Part shown: positions 57,850 through 64,000 of the stretch, in pieces
Layout of the letters: each line of letters starts with the position of its first letter
How positions within the stretch are numbered: the stretch's first letter is position 1
Origin: Agrypnia vestita
Lineage: Eukaryota > Arthropoda > Insecta > Trichoptera > Phryganeidae
Direction of reading: 5' to 3'
Assembly: GCA_016648135.1 (NCBI GenBank)
Contig: JADDOH010004200.1
Span: 1 to 64,000, forward strand
Length of the DNA stretch: 64,000 nucleotides
Translations under genes and position numbers: made by a program
The notes under the pieces: model-generated
Database searches by the model: none
The model's input: only the letters and a program-made list of their open reading frames with translations
Told to the model about the DNA's origin: nothing

Positions 57850-60420
57850 TAAAATTTTGTAGTTATCGTTCCCGACCATTTTAAGTGTTAAGTATATAAT
57901 CATTTGTCCAGTTACGATTGTCTCGAGAAGAATTTCAAGAAGAGATATATTTGAACAATTTGAATTTTTTTAGTTCTGAACTTAGCGAACTACCTACGTT
58001 AGTCTGAATACAATCAAACGCACCATCTAAATACCGATTTTTATTTTATTTATAAATTTCGCGAAAAAACGATTCGGCGAGGGGTGCCCAATTGTATGGA
58101 CCGGTTCGCGAACCCATAGAGGAACATTGCTGAAATATATAATATATTACTATAGTAGTTTACTATAGTAGTGTGGTAGAGAGACGGTCATTTTAAAATA
58201 ATATTGGAGCAATCTGACTTGGCATCCGTGCGATAATTTCTAATAATATTGTATTGTGGCGAATATCAAACACCGAAATAACCGCGAAAAGTCTTACTTA
58301 ATTGTAATTCCAATGAAAATTATTGACAAATTGATTCGCTTTTGATTCCAGTGCCGCAATATCTGTTGAACCGTAAGCATTATTTATTCTAATAAAAAGC
58401 TTAGATACCTATTGCATGACTTGTTTTTTATAGTACCCATTGTTAAATTTAAATTTAATTATTGTATTCCTATACATTGAGGATTAAATGATTGCCTCGA
58501 TCAAATGTGGGTAAATTTTTAGACACACATATTTTTACCAGTGGCGTAACATAACTAAGGGTATACATCAGAATGTGCGGTAATTAAAGAAATATATATT
58601 TTGGCATTTATAAAAACGGACTCAAGTTTGAATGGCCAAAAACTGATTAGAGTCAATGCCAAATGCATGCTATACATACTATAGTCGGGCCCAAACAAAC
58701 TGACGACTCTGGCCATAAATGATATTCATAAATACATAAATCAGTAAGGACGCGCAAAACACTTTCTCGATAAGTTGCTAACTGAGTCACGTTGTGGAGA
58801 GTGTGTTTTGAGAGTTCTGATTGGGAAATGTTCTTTAATTAGTATTTACATGTCATTTAGACATTTTTTATTTGATACATAATCATAATTTTGATTGAAA
58901 TAATGTGGAGGATTTGTTTAATAACGTTAATTTGATCAAGTTGTATGGTGACATTCGTATTTTCATATTTTTATGTTGTGTTGTGCACGTGAAACAGCAG
59001 TAATTCAAAATTAACACAATTTTCGCAAATAATAACTCCTACTATTACATTAACCGAAAATTTGTGAAAAAATGTCGATAAAAACATAAAAGTTTTCTAT
59101 GTAAATTAAGTGACAATTGAACAAGAATTATTATATTTATATAATGAATAACCACCAATAAATTTAGATTTTTTTTATAAGGGTTAATATTCCCGTTCCG
59201 GAACGGGGCAAAACTTTACCCCAAAAATTTTATTTTTAAAACTATTTGATAATTATTATTGATATTGAGCTGATTTTCTTTGTAATATTCATAAATATCC
59301 TAAAGAATGTTTCTTAAAAAACACACAAAGAAAATAAAATGACTTTGTGAGTGTTGAGACTTCAAAATAGTAAGATTTCTTATAAAATGACGATTTTAGT
59401 AGAATTATAAGAAATGTAATTAAAAATATTATAGAACATTTTCAAACCATTATACTTCATTAAAAAGCGAATTGACTGGGGTCACTTTGTACCCCGCTTC
59501 GGCCTCCGATCCTATTTTCTATCTTCGGGTATCCGAAGGTTAATAATATTTTTATCGTCGTGTAAAATTTAAATTTAATTAAAAAAAACACTGCGCGAAC
59601 TGTCTAGCGTGAAGAGGTCATATAAAATTGTCTCTTTCTCGCATAGATATCGTAACTTCAGTAGTTATGCCACTGAATTTAAATTTAAATTAATCAACAA
59701 AAAATTAAAATGAAAGGTTGTATTACTGTGTATAAATTATATTTTTTTAGTAATATTTCACACAATGGTATTAATGAATGTACTCAGAGAACATAGTGTA
59801 GAAGAGCGAACGTAGTCTTCGTATTTGTACTGTAAATTACGCTTAAAAAGCGTACCTTAACCTTTAAAACATTTAAGTATTGACTCTGTATTCGGGCCTA
59901 AGCTTCCCAGGAAGTGCATTGCTTATCCGCGTACTAGAGGGTTTCTTGCAAATCATCGAACCATTCTCACTCACTACCCCCGCGGGAACTAGAACCAGTC
60001 TAGTCTAGACCCATAAATATTAGAGGCGTGGCTTTACCCTCACCAACCGGTGTTAAGTTTATCTACAATGAGTTAAAAACGATAGGGTAGCGTGTTAAAT
60101 AATAAATATAGTACCCACTGCGTTTTTTTAGATTATTAATATTTTTGAAATTATATTAGAAATGCACGCGCATCATGCAACGGGCCAATTAAAAGCTAAG
60201 ACGGCGGTTTTACGAGTGATATTTAACCAATAGCAATTCTTATAAGTGACGACATCATGTTATGAAAATTGTGTTGTGAAATGGTGTTATGAAAATTGCG
60301 TATGCTCCGGGCCCTGTTATTGATGTTTATTTTCTCCATGAAGTTATTTAATATAAATCTGTTTTTGGCGATGAAGAACTGTCGCTAATGGTAATTTTAT
60401 TGTGTTTTATTATACCTCAT
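57850..60420. other. No gene seen; possible piggyBac-like MITE at 59184-59540
   Basis: TTAA borders and GC-rich ends (TTCCCGTTCCGGAACGGGG at left, GGGTATCCGAAGG at right) suggest a TTAA-targeting element, but the ends do not match each other well. The rest is AT-rich. Confidence 0.35.
59590..59905. repeat. Dispersed repeat pieces shared with 62690-62795 and 63785-63850
   Basis: CTAGCGTGAAGAGGTCATAT and TCTCTTTCTCGCATAGA recur at 63800-63842; TTTAAGTATTGACTCTGTAT plus TCGGGCC recur at 62761-62790. They look like parts of one unrecognised element. Confidence 0.6.
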
Positions 60421-60520
60421 GCATACAACACGAACTAGAATTGTCATTTCAAATATGTTTTAATATACTTTGTAATACACACACAATATGAGTTATTAAT
60501 TTACAACTATAGTTTCGAGA

Positions 60521-60925
60521 GGAGGTAAAATTCTTCTAAATTCAAAAACAAAAATAGGTATGTTAGAAAAAAGTGGGATATATGAAATAACTTGCGGAGA
60601 TTGTGACAAAAAGTATATAGGCCAAACCACTAGAAACTTAAATACACGCATAAAAGAACATCGCCGCTGCTTAAAAAATAACAATTTTTCCGAATTTGCC
60701 AACCATATAATTAACACCAATCATTCTTTCGATAGTCACAAATTAAAATTACTCCACTCGGTTCCCCATAGACGATGGATAATGAATAGTTTGGAAACCG
60801 TTGAAATCCTAAAAAATTTAAATTCTGGAAACACATTAATAAATAATATCACATTTCAGTCCAGTTCACCACTCCTAGAGCTGTTCGGCGAAAAAAATAC
60901 CCTTCCCTGCCGCGCGCCCCCCTGA
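60521..60925 (+). pseudogene. Penelope-like GIY-YIG endonuclease domain (truncated ORF)
   Basis: The frame is open from the arm junction at 60521, with no start of its own; the first Met is at 60560. It encodes the GIY-YIG nuclease found at the C-terminus of Penelope-like reverse transcriptase proteins: SGIYEITCGDCDKKYIGQTT (the GIY and YIG blocks), then the catalytic-type Arg in RNLNTRIKEH, then FANHIINTNHSF and ETVEILKNLNSGNTLIN, ending 121 codons after the Met. The CxxC (CGDC) between GIY and YIG is the usual Penelope insert. The reverse transcriptase part is absent, so the piece is not autonomous. Confidence 0.92.
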
Positions 60926-60981
60926 CCCCCCTGACCTACCCAATTAGATTGATAAATTTTGTATTTAAGTTAGTTATTATC

Positions 60982-61031
60982 TATACCTGATGATGAGAGG
61001 GACTGCTCCTCTCGAAACTATAGTTGTAAAT
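60982..61031 (+). ncRNA. Hammerhead-ribozyme-like motif, Penelope family 3
   Basis: The order is CTGATGA (60987-60993), one extra T, a 6-bp helix II GAGAGG/CCTCTC with a 7-nt loop, GAAA (61014-61017), and the self-complementary helix III ACTATAGT, with cleavage expected after T61025. Helix I (TAC/GTA plus scattered pairs) is weak. The core bases are intact. The extra base between the CTGANGA box and helix II is shared by all the families in this window. Confidence 0.65.
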
Positions 61032-61261
61032 TAATAACTCATATTGTGTGTGTATTACAAAGTATATTAAAACATATTTGAAATTATAATGTTGCACCAC
61101 GAAGTATCTGCCAAATCTTTCAATGATATTAGAATTGTCATCGTCATTAATGAGAATTCTGGTTCGTGTTGTATGCTGTTAAGGTATGTTCCAACGCAAG
61201 GTATACAACACTGCGCGTGATTTTTTTTTATGTATGTCGAAGAAGTATATCCTAACGCGCG

Positions 61262-61640
61262 TATATACAGGGTTATGTGGAAAACATTAATAATCTCGCG
61301 GGACTATATTATAAGACTTGATTATAAGTCGAAAATGCTGAAGCAGTCATGACCAATATCAATAGTTATGGAGTTATGCAATATCAAAGTTTGCATTTAA
61401 AAAAAAAAAAATTATATACGACTTATACTGAAATACCATTGCAGTAACTTATATCGATTACGAAAAATTCATTCGCTTCAACACAAGTTATATAAAATGA
61501 TAAAAATCCTGCAGAATTTCCAATTGGAACTTTTTTATTATTTTACTTGACTTGTTTTAAGGAGGTGAATTTTTCATATTCGATATAAGTCACTGTAATG
61601 ATAGTCCAACGTTTTACAAAAAATAAATCAGAAAATTGCA
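61262..61640. repeat. Foldback family C, partial
   Basis: It starts ATACAGGGTTATGTGGAAAA, followed by TATAAGTCGAAAATGCTGAA and ATCAATAGTTATGGAGTTAT, ending near AAATAAATCAGAAA. A related left end is at 7664-7765 (ACAGGGTTATTTGTAAAACA). Confidence 0.65.
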
Positions 61641-61644
61641 TTAG

Positions 61645-62690
61645 TCGAATTCGTGTAAATACATATAAATATTGTTTAATATGGGAGCAATGTCTATTAA
61701 ATACAATAGTTTAGAAAAAAAATATTCAATGAAATTGCTGTTATTGTACATATTAACTTACATCAATACAAAATATTAGAAAAATAAATACATAAAATTT
61801 AACAAAATTGTCTGATGTTTTCTTTTGTTGTGCAGAATTTATTCGTAAGAAGTTAATTTTTTTTTTTTGCTTTTTGTAGCTTGAATGTGTTCTACGTTTT
61901 TTTTAAATAATACCTTATCGATGAGATGAGACCTTCTGCAAAGCTTGCAATTTTCATTTTCAATAATTTTCATTCTGCTATTAAAATCTTGATAATGTTA
62001 TGTTTACATTCGCATGATATCGTTTTCCTTTTCTCACTAGGTGCAGGAGACTAATTTTTACTTCGTTTGGACTACATAGTTTTTTTAAGGGTTTAGAAGT
62101 GTAACAAAACAATCTTTATTTTCTTCGATAGTACAATTCGCGTGAAATGCGTCTGATGCGTATCACAGAAAGATAAACAATAAAGAAATCAATAACCGCG
62201 TAACTCTGAGTTCGCGTAAGTCGGGGGATTACTGTACATTTAAGTTTTATTTCCAAATAGCGAAGCACTCGTGTATCATTCTTTGCACCCCATGAAAACC
62301 ATATTAATGTTTGTTCACCCTTTCTCGGCGAACGGCCCTTAGTGTCCCTTTTCAACAGGACCGCTTGTTCATCATACCCCGCAGTAAACAGTTTCATTTG
62401 CGATTTCTACATTGTAACATATGTCGATTACGTCATGATTGTATCAATTTTCTATTCATTAATAAACTAGCTATAATCCGTCAAAAATTACGTTCAAATA
62501 AAAATAAAAATAATCAATTAAAATTTAAAAAATACAGTAAGCCACGGACGCTACATGAAGTTACGGACAGACAGACAACGAAATTATTATTATGGGATGA
62601 AATTAATGTCCCTACCTTACAAACGAAGGGATTAGAGATGAGGGCACAAGGCAGCGTGTTTGATTATCTGGCAGAGGTTACGGTTAAAGT
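61645..62690. other. No gene seen
   Basis: AT-rich. The open frames at 62116-62397 (minus) and 62311-62724 (plus) overlap, lack domains and are not convincing. Confidence 0.45.
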
Positions 62691-62999
62691 ACGTTTCAAA
62701 AGCGTAATTTGCAGTATAAAATAAAAAATAACACTTTTAAATCGTCCCATCCTTTAAATCATTTAAGTATAGACTGTGTATTCGGGCCAGAGTGTAAGTT
62801 TCACAATAGATAATTAATTTTGAAACCAAGTTCTTTTAGAAGCATTTTATCAAAAGAATATTCATTATAATATCTTTTTTATATAATCTTATCTATCTGG
62901 CTTTAAAATCAGTTACAAAAACGTTTATCTCCATTTCGTCCATTGAGTAGTGGCGCTTTTGCTTCTAATCCCCTCGCATAATAACGTTTCCATTATAAA

Positions 63000-63045
63000 A
63001 CTTTTTTTTTAAATAGAGATGCGAACACGGAATGCTTTAAGAGTG
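63000..63045 (-). mobile_element. SINE tail fragment
   Basis: TTTAAATAGAGATGCGAACA and CGGAATGC are the reverse complement of the SINE 3' end (CGTGTTCGCATCTCTATTT). Confidence 0.6.
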
Positions 63046-63489
63046 GTTTATTTTTTCACGGCACTTTTTTCAAGATGCGCTTTATATAAAACAAATATTG
63101 GTATCTAAGTTTATACTATTACTACGAATTGGAATAAAACGATTGATTCTTGAAATTACCGTAAGTTTGTCGAGAAAATGTCAAGGCCAATGATTCAACA
63201 TTCTTATTGAAGTAAAGTATCGATAATGACGCGTAATGCACACAAATCACGCTACACGGAAATAGCGATTAGGGAAGGACCTAATCTCGATCTTATGCAG
63301 CACTCGTAGTCTAGCATTGGCGTGCAGTAGGCATAAACTTAGGTTATGCTGTTACCAACTACATATAGTTTGTCTCGCAGCTAGCAGCAAATACTTTGGG
63401 GGTGTCTTCTTCATTCAATTTTGAATAGAAAATTTACCAAAATTTCTTGGTAATCGTTAGTGATGGTATTTTAACCGGTGACACACTAA

Positions 63490-63628
63490 TCGTTTTTTGA
63501 CATTTGTATCTGATTGCATCGATGATTAGCAACTATTTTTTGGCAATTTGACAGGCAACTATCAGCGTTAGATAACAGTTATATCTTAGTTACCAGTCAT
63601 CGATACAATCAGATACACAACATTATGT
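63490..63628. mobile_element. Foldback MITE, family G
   Basis: Arms TTTGTATCTGATTGCATCGA and TCGATACAATCAGATACACA enclose AACAGTTATATCTTAGTTAC. No coding. Confidence 0.65.
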
Positions 63629-64000
63629 GTGGAACTATATTATTAAGATAAATAAATAAATATAAATTCATATCACTGCTGCTACTATTTTACTTGTTTG
63701 CGCCGCTCAAATTTAATTAACATTACGTTTAAAACAACAAAATACGCATGTTGTACACAATCGATTTCATGTGTCAACTAATGTTGCATTACTCTCTAGT
63801 GTGAAGCGATCATACAACTTTATCTCTTTCTCGCACAGACACGTGTATCGCATACATTGACGTGTATCGGTACACAATACATTCTTGAAGTACCATGACC
63901 AAAAATCAACCTATAGTTATTTAACTATCGAGAATATCATAATTTGACGTAAGATTGCCTACGTTTTTCGCATTTGTTCTAAAGAATACTATGCAAAATT

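Larger units (their letters stand above)
60415..61175 (+). mobile_element. Penelope-like element, 5'-truncated, with inverted terminal units
   Basis: A short Penelope-like retroelement. The left arm (about 60425-60520) is the inverted complement of the right arm (about 61004-61175); the arms share ACTATAGTTTCGAGAGG, a CACACACAATATGAGTTATT-type stretch and flanking sequence up to AACACGAACTAGAATT. Between them lies the GIY-YIG endonuclease end of the polyprotein. The arrangement (internal 3' coding end flanked by inverted pseudo-LTR pieces) is characteristic of Penelope-like insertions. The right arm contains a hammerhead-like core. Confidence 0.85.

Noticed and set aside
59184..59540. piggyBac element with TTAA borders
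   Set aside because: The two ends are not inverted copies of each other, so I list it only as a possibility.
20010..61175. CRISPR-like array or other prokaryotic repeat system
   Set aside because: Repeats are dispersed or inverted, without regular spacers, and the sequence is clearly eukaryotic.

Overview
This is a eukaryotic, AT-rich and intron-dominated piece of an insect genome, most likely from a moth or butterfly. The insect assignment rests on a split lipase gene with GT-AG introns, canonical insect tRNA genes and the transposon repertoire (mariner, Tigger/pogo, piggyBac, PIF/Harbinger, Helitron, Penelope, CR1/RTE-like LINEs, a tRNA-derived SINE). The Lepidoptera assignment is only an inference from the repeat style (frequent TAGGTAC/GTACCTA runs). 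There are no bacterial operons, and nearly all open reading frames are either shadows or transposon remains.

One host gene can be read. A pancreatic-lipase-family gene runs on the minus strand, with three recognisable internal exons at 33061-32995, 21071-20884 and 10501-10283. Their splice phases join exactly (2+1, then 1+2). They encode the DYNIILVDWG segment, the nucleophile serine motif GFSLG, and the GLDPA aspartate plus the DFYPNWG...QPGC segment. The first exons and the exon with the catalytic histidine were not found, so the gene probably runs off the window. The 12 kb and 10 kb introns are filled with transposons. Two convincing tRNA genes (Gly-GCC at 44.6 kb, Glu-UUC at 56.2 kb) and one imperfect Arg-like tRNA (37.1 kb) are also present.

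The rest is transposon archaeology. 0-9 kb: two PIF/Harbinger-like elements, foldback MITEs, LINE 3' ends and a Tigger-like element. 9.5-10 kb: a probable LTR remnant. 10.6-34 kb (the lipase introns and their flank): foldback families, Penelope-like long-terminal units, a piggyBac MITE, mariner and Tc1 relics, LINE fragments. 35-46 kb: more Penelope units, a Helitron, LINE relics and a perfect 225-bp inverted repeat. 46.5-47.8 kb: a complete-length mariner with target duplication. 50-64 kb: foldbacks, tandem repeats and a Penelope GIY-YIG endonuclease fragment at 60.5-61.1 kb.

The two most interesting signals are these. (1) At least four families of Penelope-like termini, mostly as inverted pairs, carry hammerhead-ribozyme-like cores (CUGANGA, helix II, GAAA, short helix III, complementary helix I), and the two arms of a pair share the same core mutation. 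(2) A short Helitron-like element carries arrays of 6, 4 and 5 perfectly phased GAA/TTC pentamers, that is, very strong predicted heat-shock elements.
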